A stretch of DNA of 64,000 nucleotides from Shewanella electrica (GTDB lineage Bacteria; Pseudomonadota; Gammaproteobacteria; Enterobacterales; Shewanellaceae): contig NZ_JAKOGG010000009.1 in NCBI RefSeq assembly GCF_022321485.1, forward strand, positions 79,986 through 143,985, given 5' to 3'. The stretch's first letter is position 1. Every line of letters starts with the position of its first letter. Shown piece after piece: positions 16,207-24,790 of this stretch. The notes beneath the pieces were generated by a model. The model did not search any database. It saw only the letters and a program-made list of their open reading frames with translations, and was not told the DNA's origin. A program made the translations under genes and the position numbers.

Positions 16207-16725
16207 ATGAGGTTGATTATCGTGGCGCTGAGTTTGATATCTGCAGCGGCACAGGCGACTCCATCCTATTGGCAAGGGCTAAACAATGGTGAGTTGCTGG
16301 CGCCACGGCGGATGATCGCTCAGGTCGAGCAGCAGTTTCCCGGTGTCGTAACACAGTTCAGCATCAGCACTCAGCAGCAACAAGTGCAATATGATATCCA
16401 ACTGATTGAACCAATCACTAAGACCTGCCATCTACTGTTATTAAATGCCCATGATGGCGCACTGCTGCAACAGCAAGATCAACGGTTGGATAGCCAAGAC
16501 GAGCTGCTGCGCGTGGTGCAGCACCTACAGCAACAACAGTTGCAATTTAGTCAGCTGCTCAACCAAGCTTTGGCACACAAACAGGGCAAACTGGTGTCCG
16601 CTAAGCTGGACCGCGGCTTAGGCATCAGCTATATCGAACTCAAACTGTTAAACGCCGACGGTAGCGAGCGTTTAGCTTATGATATTGACCATCGGCGGCA
16701 ATTGCCGCTGTTGAAATGGGATTGA
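16207..16725 (+). CDS. Exported PepSY-like protein
   Basis: The product is 172 residues from ATG 16207 (GGTGGAGG upstream); the longer frame from 16165 adds a non-signal N-terminus and is not preferred. It has a signal peptide MRLIIVALSLISAAAQA. After it, RRMIAQVEQQFPGVVTQFSIS and YDIQLIEPITKTCHLLLLNAHDGALLQQ read like a PepSY-type fold, and the pattern is repeated weakly near the C-terminus. Gln is very abundant. It is separated from the response regulator by 3 nt. PepSY proteins often sit with two-component systems as periplasmic inhibitors or sensors, so an accessory sensing role is inferred. Confidence 0.75.
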   Translation: MRLIIVALSLISAAAQATPSYWQGLNNGELLAPRRMIAQVEQQFPGVVTQFSISTQQQQVQYDIQLIEPITKTCHLLLLNAHDGALLQQQDQRLDSQDELLRVVQHLQQQQLQFSQLLNQALAHKQGKLVSAKLDRGLGISYIELKLLNADGSERLAYDIDHRRQLPLLKWD

Positions 16726-16728
16726 TGG

Positions 16729-17406
16729 ATGAAAATCTTACTCGTAGAAGACGACAGCACCACCCTAGATTATATCGCCAAGGGCTTTGTGGAGCAGGGC
16801 TATGGCATCGAGACCGCCAGTGATGGTCAAAACGGCTTAGTGTTAGCCACCAGTGGTAGTTTCGATCTGATTATCTTAGACCGCATGCTGCCACAACTGG
16901 ATGGGCTAAAACTGTTGGCGGCGCTGCGGGCGACCGGCAACCAAACCCCGGTGCTGATTTTGTCGGCGCTGAGCCATGTGGATGAGCGCGTCAAAGGCCT
17001 GCGTGCCGGCGGCGATGATTACATGACCAAGCCGTTTGCGTTCTCAGAGCTGCTGGTTCGCGCAGAAAAATTGATGCAACGTGGCGGCGGTGCACCGGCC
17101 AAAACCGATATGCAAGTGGGCCCGCTGAGCATGGAGCTGCTAACGCGCTCGGTGACACTCGATGGGCAAGAACTGCTGCTGCAACCGAAAGAATTCCTGC
17201 TGCTGAAATACTTGATGGAACACGCCAACCAAGTGGTCAGCCGTACGCTGCTGTTTGAAGCGGTATGGGACTATCATTTTGATCCACGTACTAACGTTAT
17301 CGACGTACATATTGCTAAACTGCGGCGTAAGTTTGAAGAGTTAGGCCATGGTGATCTGATTGAGACCGTCCGAGGAGCAGGCTATCGTCTCCGCAAAGGC
17401 AATTAA
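16729..17406 (+). CDS. OmpR-family response regulator
   Basis: The product is 225 residues. The receiver domain (1-115) has the acidic pocket D8/D9, the phosphoacceptor D51 in IILDRMLP, and the Lys of MTKPF near residue 102. The C-terminal winged-helix domain is seen as LLLQPKEFLLLKYLMEHANQVVSR, VWDYHFDPRTNVIDVHIAKLRRK and the final IETVRGAGYRL. It is a DNA-binding transcription factor paired with the following kinase, whose frame overlaps it by up to 47 nt. Target genes are unknown; the upstream PepSY gene is the likely first target. Confidence 0.94.
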   Translation: MKILLVEDDSTTLDYIAKGFVEQGYGIETASDGQNGLVLATSGSFDLIILDRMLPQLDGLKLLAALRATGNQTPVLILSALSHVDERVKGLRAGGDDYMTKPFAFSELLVRAEKLMQRGGGAPAKTDMQVGPLSMELLTRSVTLDGQELLLQPKEFLLLKYLMEHANQVVSRTLLFEAVWDYHFDPRTNVIDVHIAKLRRKFEELGHGDLIETVRGAGYRLRKGN

Positions 17407-18718
17407 GCCGCACCAAAGCAGCGTGTGGCGCATTGCCATTATCTTTTCGCTGCTGGTGACCTTAATCATTGGCAGCTTGTTGTATGTGGTGTATCGCCAG
17501 TTGGTGGCCGAGCAGAAATTGCAGGTGGAACAACACTTGATTTCGGAAGCGCAGCGCTATCAACAACTGGCCTTCACCGTGGATCGCCGCGCTTTTGCGG
17601 CGCAGATCCGCACTGCTGACTCCCGCACTGCGCTGATTGCGTGGCAAGCGGGGCTGGAGCTGCTTGGCTCTCTCAGCATCATGCCAGAAGATATGCCGGT
17701 ACTGCCCGAAACCAAAGATTTCCCCATTTTAGTGGGCAGCAGCGAGAAAATTCACATCCTCACCGGCGGCATTGTTATCACCCGTTACGGCCCAGTGTTG
17801 ATTGCTACCCGCACCGACCAACTGGCGGCGCTGATCACTAAGTTTGTTAACGTGGCGCTCACCGCCATGGCGTTGACCATTCTGCTCACCTTTGCTTTGG
17901 GTTATCTGTTTTCCAAAGGGTTGCTGCGGCGCTTACTGCATTACAACCGTTTGAGTGAGCGGATTGAGCAAGGCTACTACAACACTCGTCTGCCGGTGAG
18001 TAAGCGCAATGATGAATTTGATATGCTGGCGGCGCAGTTTAACCGAGTGCTCGACTCGCTCGAACATAACCTGCACGCGGTACGTGGCGTGACCGATAAT
18101 ATCGCTCACGACATGCGCACGCCGTTGTCGCATCTGCGGATTGGTGTTGAGCAACTGCCGTATTATCCGCCGGAACAACTGCCGGAGCGCTGCGGTGAGC
18201 TGACCGATGAGTTAGATCATTGCCTTGCTACCTTTAACGCCATGCTGGCGCTGACCCGTATTGAAGAAGGCCAGCAAGACTTAGAGCTAACGCCGGTGCG
18301 GCTACAAGAGTTATGTGATGATCTGTTGGAAATGGCTGAAGCGTTGGCGGAAGAGCAACAGCAGCAACTGACGTTAACCACCGATCAGGATTGTGTGATT
18401 TCTGGTGATAAACACCTGTTATTCCAAGCATTGTTTAACTTGGTCGATAATGCCATTAAGTATGCTGGCCAAGGCGCGCACATCAGTATTCGCCAGCACT
18501 ACAACGTTATCACCATTGCCGATAATGGCCCGGGCATACCAGAAGAGGCACGGGAGCGAGTGTTTGAGCGCTTAGTGCGGCTCGACCCGAGCCGTCATGA
18601 ACAAGGTAATGGCCTTGGGCTTTCGATGGTAAAAGCGATATTATCGCGCCACCATGCCACGATTGAATTAGGCGATAACCAGCCAGGTTTGCTGGTCACG
18701 CTCACCTTTAAACCATGA
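17360..18718 (+). CDS. Two-component sensor histidine kinase
   Basis: The product is up to 452 residues. The start is unsettled: TTG at 17360 overlaps the response regulator by 47 nt and GTG at 17423 starts just before the first helix (WRIAIIFSLLVTLIIGSLLYVVY). A periplasmic loop of about 115 residues is followed by TM2 (VALTAMALTILLTFALGYLF), HAMP, the dimerisation H-box NIAHDMRTPLSHLR, the N-box FNLVDNAIKYA, the G1 box IADNGPGIPEEA and the G2 box GNGLGLSMV. It senses an unknown periplasmic signal, perhaps with the PepSY protein. Its stop overlaps the next gene by 4 nt. Confidence 0.93.
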   Translation: MRPSEEQAIVSAKAIKPHQSSVWRIAIIFSLLVTLIIGSLLYVVYRQLVAEQKLQVEQHLISEAQRYQQLAFTVDRRAFAAQIRTADSRTALIAWQAGLELLGSLSIMPEDMPVLPETKDFPILVGSSEKIHILTGGIVITRYGPVLIATRTDQLAALITKFVNVALTAMALTILLTFALGYLFSKGLLRRLLHYNRLSERIEQGYYNTRLPVSKRNDEFDMLAAQFNRVLDSLEHNLHAVRGVTDNIAHDMRTPLSHLRIGVEQLPYYPPEQLPERCGELTDELDHCLATFNAMLALTRIEEGQQDLELTPVRLQELCDDLLEMAEALAEEQQQQLTLTTDQDCVISGDKHLLFQALFNLVDNAIKYAGQGAHISIRQHYNVITIADNGPGIPEEARERVFERLVRLDPSRHEQGNGLGLSMVKAILSRHHATIELGDNQPGLLVTLTFKP

Positions 18719-19404
18719 GTTCAACTAACTACCGCATCATTGCTGACGAGCCCGATTTCATCGTGGTCGACAAAGCCCCCGGCGTGCATTTTCATAGCCA
18801 AGATGGCACCGCTGGCCTAGTGGCGCAGCTAGAGCACGACCTCGACACCAAGCTGTACTCAGTGCATCGCCTCGATACCATGACCTCTGGGCTATTGCTG
18901 CTGGCACGTAGCTCCGCCGCGGCGGCGCAATTTACCGAACTATTTACCCAGCACCAAGTGCAAAAGTTTTATCTGGCGTTAGCCCAAGGCAAACCGAAGA
19001 AGAAACAAGGTTGGGTGGTCGGTGACATGGCAAAATCGCGCCGTGGCATGTACAAATTACTGCGCAGCACTGACAACCCCGCTATTACGCAATTTTTCAG
19101 TCAATCGGTGGCCGACGGCTTACGCTTATATCTGCTCAAGCCATTGAGCGGCAAAACCCATCAATTGCGGGTGGCGTTAGCCAGCTTGGCGGTGCCGATT
19201 TTAGGTGATCCACTGTATGGCGCCGCGGACGACGCCGAGCGTGGTTATCTGCATGCTTACGGGCTGCAATTTGATTGGCAAGGGCAAGCATACCGCTACT
19301 TGTGCGCACCAACCGTCGGTGAGCAGTTTGTTAGTCCCGCCGTCACGCAGCAACTGGCCGATTGGGGTGAACCGTGGCAACTGCCTTGGCCGAGCAAAAA
19401 GTGA
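18715..19404 (+). CDS. RluA-family RNA pseudouridine synthase (TIGR01621-like)
   Basis: The product is 229 residues. The catalytic Asp lies in HRLDTMTSGLLLLA. Upstream IIADEPDFIVVDKAPGVHFHSQ and downstream KPLSGKTHQLRVALASL and PILGDPLYG are RluA family motifs. There is no S4 domain. It should isomerise uridine to pseudouridine in rRNA or tRNA, but the target position cannot be read from sequence. It overlaps the histidine kinase gene by 4 nt (ATGA), an odd partner for a signalling operon, though gene coupling without functional link is common. Confidence 0.9.
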   Translation: MSSTNYRIIADEPDFIVVDKAPGVHFHSQDGTAGLVAQLEHDLDTKLYSVHRLDTMTSGLLLLARSSAAAAQFTELFTQHQVQKFYLALAQGKPKKKQGWVVGDMAKSRRGMYKLLRSTDNPAITQFFSQSVADGLRLYLLKPLSGKTHQLRVALASLAVPILGDPLYGAADDAERGYLHAYGLQFDWQGQAYRYLCAPTVGEQFVSPAVTQQLADWGEPWQLPWPSKK

Positions 19405-19494
19405 TACTCGGCACTCGATGGCTTTGGAATGGAGCAGTGACGCTAATTTTATCGTGCTTTTTTTCGAGCCTTGCGTCCGCTACGATGACCGGCG

Positions 19495-20424
19495 CTAAAC
19501 TGGGCTGGCTTCACGCAGTTTCTTGATATCGGTCAGTGGTGGTGCGCCAAATAAGCGGCTGTACTCTCGGCTAAACTGCGATGGGCTTTCATAACCCACT
19601 TGAAAGCTGGTGCTCATGGCATCCAAGTTTTCGGTCAGCATCAAACGGCGCGCTTCACTGAGGCGTAATTTTTTTTGAAACTGCAACGGCGTCATTGAGG
19701 TGATGGCACGAAAATGGGTATAAAACGCCGATTTGCTCATGCCTGACTCGGTTGCTAATTCCCCCACATTCAGTGGTCGCGCGAAATGCTGCTTTAGCCA
19801 GTTAATCGCGCGAGCAATCTGCTGGCTATGACTTTCTGACGTCACTATCTGGCTTATCCTTGGCCCCTGATCACTGCTCAGTAATCGAAAGAAGATTTCC
19901 TGCTTAATCAGCGGTGCTAATACTTTGATATTGCTGGGTTCATCTAACAACTTCACCAAGCGAATAAACGCATCCATTAATGTTGGCGACAGTTGGCTCA
20001 CCGACAGGCCGGTGTGCGTTTGTTTGTTGTTTAGGTAACTAAACTCACCGGTGGTGATGAGTTGAGAGATTTCGGCCAGATCTAAATCAAGCGACAGGCT
20101 TAAATAAGGCCGTTGCTCGCTAGCTTCAACGATGTTGGCAATCACCGGCAGTTCGATAGACGACACTAAAAAATGTGTTGGGTCATAGTGATACCGTTGA
20201 TCGCCGAGCACAATTTGCTTACTGCCTTGGGCGATTAAGCAGATGCTGGCACTGTGGCTACAACTGATCGGCGGTGTCGAGTAGCTCCACTGATATAGCC
20301 GCAAGCCGCTGATATCGGTGTTGACCGTCTGTTTGTCGATACTGTGTTTCGCAATCAGCTGAGCCAATACCTCAGCGTGACAGGTCAAATTGATGTCGTT
20401 GTTTAGTGCCATAGCGTTACTCAT
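19495..20424 (-). CDS. AraC-family regulator with N-terminal AraC_N domain (YqhC type)
   Basis: The product is 309 residues. The N-terminal half (SICLIAQGSKQIVLGDQRYHYD, LVSSIELPVIANI) matches the AraC_N domain of YqhC-like regulators. The C-terminal half carries the two helix-turn-helix motifs (ARPLNVGELATESGMSKSAFYTHFRAIT; TSFQVGYESPSQFSREYSRLFG). YqhC itself responds to aldehydes. This gene is divergent from an exported CMD-family protein and near an aldehyde dehydrogenase, so an aldehyde-responsive role is plausible (inference). Confidence 0.9.
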   Translation of the reverse strand: MSNAMALNNDINLTCHAEVLAQLIAKHSIDKQTVNTDISGLRLYQWSYSTPPISCSHSASICLIAQGSKQIVLGDQRYHYDPTHFLVSSIELPVIANIVEASEQRPYLSLSLDLDLAEISQLITTGEFSYLNNKQTHTGLSVSQLSPTLMDAFIRLVKLLDEPSNIKVLAPLIKQEIFFRLLSSDQGPRISQIVTSESHSQQIARAINWLKQHFARPLNVGELATESGMSKSAFYTHFRAITSMTPLQFQKKLRLSEARRLMLTENLDAMSTSFQVGYESPSQFSREYSRLFGAPPLTDIKKLREASPV

Positions 20425-20779
20425 AGACGTTTGCGGCTGTTTGCTTGTTGCACTTTACCGGAGGGTAAGATTATTAAGCAATGAATCAGCGGTGTTTCAT
20501 CCTGTTTAATTTATGTTGCTGTAAGGTGATTTTTAGGATGTTTTGCGGGTGAATAAAATTTAATTGTTAAAAAACAGAATATTAGTACATATTGAACGCA
20601 ATAAAACGCGCGCTGCTCTGGTGTTGTACCGACGCTAGCGCAATATATTAAGTTTTGGAAAATTAGGCAATGATTTGCCATAAATAGGCTAACGTCATCA
20701 CTATCGACGCGCTACAGTGATACCGTACTCGCTGCAACTGACGTGGCGGCAACTACCCGCCGGAACGCTGTAACAGGAT
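20425..20779 (+). promoter_or_regulatory. Divergent promoter region, araC-like / CMD gene
   Basis: AT-rich spacer with no credible gene. A small palindrome GGCAA-TGAT-TTGCC lies at 20666-20679, about 100 nt before the exported CMD gene, and is a candidate operator. Another short GC-rich stretch, CGCGCGCTGCTC, is near 20610. Nothing else is clear. Confidence 0.3.
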
Positions 20780-21499
20780 ATGTTCAAGATGACGAAATGG
20801 TTTAACGCACTCATATGGTTATGTATGGCAGTGTTTAGCGTATCGGAGGCGCATGCCATGAAATCTGATTTTGATGCAAGACAGCAGGCGATCATTCCAA
20901 TTGCTGCGCACACCGCCGCCGGTGAAATTGACCAACTTACGACTAGCTTGAATGCTGGGCTAGATGCGGGTCTCACCGTTAACGAAATTAAAGAAATACT
21001 GGTGCAAATGTATGCCTACGCCGGTTTCCCCCGCAGCTTAAACGGGCTGAGCACTTTCATGAACGTGCTGCAACAGCGTAAAAGCCATGGCATTAATGAT
21101 GTCGAAGGCGCAGCAGGTCAATCGATCCCCGTTGGTAAATCTAGCCTTGCAATCGGCTCTGCCAACCAAACCAAACTGATTGGCCGCGAGGTAAAAGGCC
21201 CGTTATTTGATTTTGCACCCGCGGCAGATGAATACCTCAAAGCGCACCTGTTTGGCGACATCTTTGAACGTGGCGTGCTGTCATGGCAAGACCGAGAAGT
21301 CGCGACCATAGCGGCGTTGGCCAATATTAACGGTGTCGAAAGCCAGTTGGCTGCGCACTACGCCATCAGCATGAATAACGGCATTACTCCAGCCCAGCTC
21401 AAAACTTTTGTCCAATTGCTGAACAAGGCGTGTGGTGATGAAGTAGCAGCAAATGCTGAACAAGTGCTTGAACAAGTACTGGCGGCAGCCAAAAAGTAA
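20780..21499 (+). CDS. Exported carboxymuconolactone decarboxylase (CMD) family protein
   Basis: The product is 239 residues. The first 27 form a signal peptide (MFKMTKWFNALIWLCMAVFS, cleavage near AHA). Two CMD-like helical repeats follow: DARQQAIIPIAAHTAAGEIDQL with LTVNEIKEILVQMYAYAGFPR, and LSWQDREVATIAALANINGVESQLAAH with GITPAQLKTFVQ. There is no AhpD-type CxxC, so peroxidase activity is not expected. CMD proteins are usually cytosolic; export is unusual but recurs in homologues placed beside YqhC-like regulators. Function unknown. Confidence 0.85.
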   Translation: MFKMTKWFNALIWLCMAVFSVSEAHAMKSDFDARQQAIIPIAAHTAAGEIDQLTTSLNAGLDAGLTVNEIKEILVQMYAYAGFPRSLNGLSTFMNVLQQRKSHGINDVEGAAGQSIPVGKSSLAIGSANQTKLIGREVKGPLFDFAPAADEYLKAHLFGDIFERGVLSWQDREVATIAALANINGVESQLAAHYAISMNNGITPAQLKTFVQLLNKACGDEVAANAEQVLEQVLAAAKK

Positions 21500-21522
21500 A
21501 AGTTAATAACAGTTTGAAATTT

Positions 21523-21555
21523 ATCGGCAGCTTGGGCAGTCGCTCAACTGCCGAT
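21523..21555. other. Hairpin after the CMD gene, no U-run
   Basis: The arms ATCGGCAG (21523-21530) and CTGCCGAT (21548-21555) are perfectly complementary, with a second pairing option CAGT/ACTG inside. No T-run follows, so it is not a standard terminator. It sits in the 240-nt gap between the CMD gene and the aldehyde dehydrogenase. Confidence 0.4.
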
Positions 21556-21739
21556 ATCTCATCGAGCCAAGCGGGCCAGCTTAGGCTGGTGCTGTCCTTG
21601 GCCCATTCGTGTGCGATAACGCGCGGTAAAGAATGGTCACTGCGGTATCGCAAATTTGATATTTCGACGTGTTAGCGAGGTATGGATGCACCTAGCAAAA
21701 CACAATGCTTCGCTACACTCGAAACAAGGAGGTCTGTTT

Positions 21740-23131
21740 ATGAGTTATGCAACAGTAAATCCCTACACTGGCGAGCAAGTTAAATCGTTCCCGAATGCCA
21801 CTGACGCAGAAGTAGAGCAGGCGATCACTGCCGCTCATCAAGCGTTTCTTTCTTGGCGTACCACCAGCTTTGCCAAACGTGCTGAAATTCTGCAAAACGC
21901 CGCCAATATTTTGCGTGGCAACAAACGCCAATATGCTGAAATCCTTACCCTCGAAATGGGCAAAGTGATTGCAGAGGCGGAAGCCGAAGTCGAACTGTCG
22001 GCGCAGATCCTCGAATACTACGTGAAAAATGCCGCCGCGTTGTTGGCACCAGAAAAACTGCCAGTGGCCGATCCGGCTGAAGGCCGTGCCACCTTAGTGC
22101 ATGAACCACTTGGGGTGATTTTGGCGATTGAGCCATGGAACTTCCCGTACTACCAAATTGCCCGTATTTTGGCACCACAGCTCTCTGCTGGTAATACGCT
22201 GCTGCTGAAACACGCTTCCAACGTACCGCAAGCCGCCGCCGCTTTTGAAAGCCTGATGCGTGATGCGGGGCTACCGCACGGTGGTTTCCAAAACTTATAC
22301 GCTACCCGTTCACAGATTGAGATGATCATCAATGACCGCCGTGTACACGGTGTGGCTTTGACTGGCTCTGAAGGTGCTGGTGCAGTCGTGGCTGCACAAG
22401 CGGGTAAAGCGATGAAGAAATCGACCCTCGAACTCGGTGGCGCCGATGCCTTTGTGGTGTTGGAAGATGCCGATATGGCAAAAACCGTGAAATGGGCGGT
22501 GTTTGGCCGTCACTGGAACGGCGGTCAAGTATGTGTGTCCTCTAAACGCATGATCATTGTTGATAAGGTTTACGACCAATTCTTGCAGCAATACACCGAA
22601 GGTGTTGCAGGCTTGAAAGCAGGCGACCCAATGGACCCAAGCACCACGCTGGCACCGTTGTCGTCACAAGGTGCGGCTGATGAAGTGAAGCAGAAAATCA
22701 AAGAAGCAGTGGAACATGGCGCCACTGCGACCGAAGTCGGGCCAAAAGTGCCAAGCAAAGGCGCGTTTGTACAGCCAACGATTTTGACCAACGTGACCCC
22801 AGATAACCCAGCGTACTATTGGGAATTCTTCGGCCCAGTATCGATGATCCTGCGCGCCAAAGATGAAGCGGACGCGATTGCTATCGCTAACGACTCTCCA
22901 TTTGGTTTGGGCGGCTCAGTGTTTACCAAAGATGAACAACGTGGTGAACGTGTTGCACACCAAATCTCTACCGGTATGGTGTTTGTGAACCACCCAACCA
23001 TGGTGAAAGCCGATCTGCCATTTGGCGGTATTCGTAACTCAGGTTACGGCCGCGAATTGTTAGGCTTGGGTTTGAAAGAGTTTGTGAACCACAAACTGGT
23101 GGATGTGGTCGATATCGACGCGCCATTCTAG
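21740..23131 (+). CDS. NAD(P)-dependent aldehyde dehydrogenase, succinate-semialdehyde (Sad/YneI) type
   Basis: The product is 463 residues from ATG 21740, preceded by an excellent AAGGAGG; the longer frame from 21656 is not needed. Catalytic residues are Cys265 in GGQVCVSSKR and Glu231 in LELGGADAF. NPYTGEQVKSFP at the start, EPWNFPYYQIARILAP and LTGSEGAGAVVAAQAGKAMKK match the Sad branch rather than GabD. It oxidises an aldehyde such as succinate semialdehyde to the acid. With the YqhC-like regulator nearby, a detoxifying role is also possible. Confidence 0.9.
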   Translation: MSYATVNPYTGEQVKSFPNATDAEVEQAITAAHQAFLSWRTTSFAKRAEILQNAANILRGNKRQYAEILTLEMGKVIAEAEAEVELSAQILEYYVKNAAALLAPEKLPVADPAEGRATLVHEPLGVILAIEPWNFPYYQIARILAPQLSAGNTLLLKHASNVPQAAAAFESLMRDAGLPHGGFQNLYATRSQIEMIINDRRVHGVALTGSEGAGAVVAAQAGKAMKKSTLELGGADAFVVLEDADMAKTVKWAVFGRHWNGGQVCVSSKRMIIVDKVYDQFLQQYTEGVAGLKAGDPMDPSTTLAPLSSQGAADEVKQKIKEAVEHGATATEVGPKVPSKGAFVQPTILTNVTPDNPAYYWEFFGPVSMILRAKDEADAIAIANDSPFGLGGSVFTKDEQRGERVAHQISTGMVFVNHPTMVKADLPFGGIRNSGYGRELLGLGLKEFVNHKLVDVVDIDAPF

Positions 23132-23144
23132 GCTGATACATAGC

Positions 23145-23170
23145 AAAAAGGCTCCTGCGGGAGCCTTTTT
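23145..23170 (+). terminator. Rho-independent terminator of the aldehyde dehydrogenase
   Basis: AAAAAGGCTCC, loop TGCG, GGAGCCTTTTT. The stem is flanked by A5 and T5, so it can work in both directions and serves both this gene and the convergent Bax-inhibitor-like gene. Confidence 0.92.
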
Positions 23171-23188
23171 AATGCCTATGCGATGCGC

Positions 23189-23848
23189 TTAACGGCGACT
23201 GCCAAGAATACGCAAAATCCGCAAGAACAGGTTGATGATGTCCATGTACAATGCTGCGGCGCTGTCGATAGCGTTATCGACGGTTTTTGGGATCATATTC
23301 GCGCGGCCCCAGTCGTAACCGATGTAGCCACAGAAGATCACCGCCACTGCCCAATCAATAATGCTGTGGTGTACTTTGAAGATAAACAGCTCCACCAGTT
23401 CAACCACAATCACAACGAGCAGAGCGATAAACAAGGCGCGACCAATACCAGCAAAAAACGCGGGGAACAGCGTGCCGAGGATCATCATGCCTAAGGTCAC
23501 TAAGGTGGTAATGCGCATCGCTTCGACCACTAGCATCGGGTCGTAGCCGCTGACCACGACGTTGATCACCAAACCAAATGGGATCACCACCAAGTTGTAG
23601 CCGATAAAGCTGATCACCGGATTATCGGATTTGCTGAACATGGCAATACCGAGGAAACAGCAAACAAAATAGCCACCAAAAAATACCAGTGGATGCAGTG
23701 ACAAAATACTTTCAGGGTCGATGGTTTGTACCATCACATAGTTGATCGCAAAGCCCCACAGCAGGGTCAGGCCGATGATCAAGTTATACAGCTGGCTACC
23801 GATCTGCTTATCGGTTGTCTCGCGGCGGTCAAATACCGTGTTTTCCAT
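23189..23848 (-). CDS. Bax inhibitor-1 / YccA family membrane protein
   Basis: The product is 219 residues, with seven hydrophobic segments starting at about residue 22 (NLIIGLTLLWGFAINYVMV). Blocks such as GYDPMLVVEAMRITTLVTLGMMILGTLFPAFF and FCGYIGYDWGRANMIPKTVDNAIDSAAALYMDIINLFLRILRILG are the C-terminal signature of the Bax inhibitor-1 (UPF0005) family, including the Asp pair thought to act in pH sensing. In E. coli the relative YccA modulates FtsH. The gene is monocistronic here. Confidence 0.92.
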   Translation of the reverse strand: MENTVFDRRETTDKQIGSQLYNLIIGLTLLWGFAINYVMVQTIDPESILSLHPLVFFGGYFVCCFLGIAMFSKSDNPVISFIGYNLVVIPFGLVINVVVSGYDPMLVVEAMRITTLVTLGMMILGTLFPAFFAGIGRALFIALLVVIVVELVELFIFKVHHSIIDWAVAVIFCGYIGYDWGRANMIPKTVDNAIDSAAALYMDIINLFLRILRILGSRR

Positions 23849-23965
23849 TGAGGTCGTTTCCTTTTTATTAAACCAACATTAAACCGCGCGCATGATGGCG
23901 ATTTTTAACGCAAAAGTCCATCAAGCTTACATTTTTCGCGGGCGAAGTAGTGCACAAATGTGGCC

Positions 23966-23992
23966 TAAAACAAAGGCCGCAATAGCGGCCTT
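23966..23992 (-). terminator. Terminator of the moeA-moeB operon
   Basis: Perfect stem AAGGCCGC (23973-23980) with GCGGCCTT (23985-23992), loop AATA. Read on the minus strand it is followed by TGTTTTAG. It lies 24 nt after the moeB stop. Confidence 0.8.
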
Positions 23993-24015
23993 GGCAACAA
24001 TCCTCGAATGAGTGC

Positions 24016-24771
24016 TTACGCACCGCAGACAGAACAGTGCGGCTGCTTGGGCAGTTTCATTTCACGAAACTCCATGGTCATGGCATCCACCATCAACAGA
24101 CGGCCAAACAAGGGCTTGCCCATGCCGCTGAGCACTTTAATGGCCTCTGTGGCTTCCAAACAGCCCATCATACCCACCACCGGTGCGAGAATGCCCGCCT
24201 CAACACAGCTGAGTTGCTGCTCGCCAAACAGGCTAGCAAAGCATTGATAACACGGCTGTTCCGCGTGGTAGTTAAATACGGTGAGCAAGCCTTCCATACG
24301 AATGGCAGCGGCGGAGACCAGCGGCACCTTGTGGTTAAAGCAGGCTTGGTTGAGTTGATTGCGTACCATCATATTATCGGTGCAATCCACCACAATACTG
24401 TGGTTGGCAACCAGCGCATCAATCTCTGGGTCATCCAGCACCGCATTGATGGTCTCGATGCTCAGGTGCGGATTGTGTGCTAACAGGCTCGCTTTGGCGG
24501 AATTCACTTTGGCTTGGCCGACGTTAGCATCGGTGTGCAATACCTGCCGTTGCAAGTTGGAGACATCGACGGTGTCAAAGTCCACCAACGTGAGATGACC
24601 AATGCCAGCCACCGTGAGATACAACGCGGCCGAGCAACCTAAACCACCGGCACCAATCATCAATACCCGTGCTTGTTTCAGACGCTCTTGGCCGTCAATG
24701 TCCATCCCTTTTAACGAGATCTGTCGGCTATAACGCATGAGTTCACTGTCGGATAGGATTTCCTCTACCAC
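24016..24771 (-). CDS. moeB: Molybdopterin-synthase adenylyltransferase MoeB
   Basis: The product is 251 residues and begins at a GTG with AGAGGA upstream. GAGGLGCSAALYL is the ATP-binding P-loop-like motif. DFDTVDVSNLQRQVLH, DCTDNMMVRNQLNQAC and SAAAIRMEGLL are ThiF/MoeB family blocks. The zinc ligands are CYQC (middle) and CSVC (C-terminus). It adenylates the C-terminal Gly of MoaD. It is second in an operon with moeA (19-nt gap). Confidence 0.95.
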   Translation of the reverse strand: MVEEILSDSELMRYSRQISLKGMDIDGQERLKQARVLMIGAGGLGCSAALYLTVAGIGHLTLVDFDTVDVSNLQRQVLHTDANVGQAKVNSAKASLLAHNPHLSIETINAVLDDPEIDALVANHSIVVDCTDNMMVRNQLNQACFNHKVPLVSAAAIRMEGLLTVFNYHAEQPCYQCFASLFGEQQLSCVEAGILAPVVGMMGCLEATEAIKVLSGMGKPLFGRLLMVDAMTMEFREMKLPKQPHCSVCGA

Positions 24772-24790
24772 TGCTATTTCCTCTTAGCGG

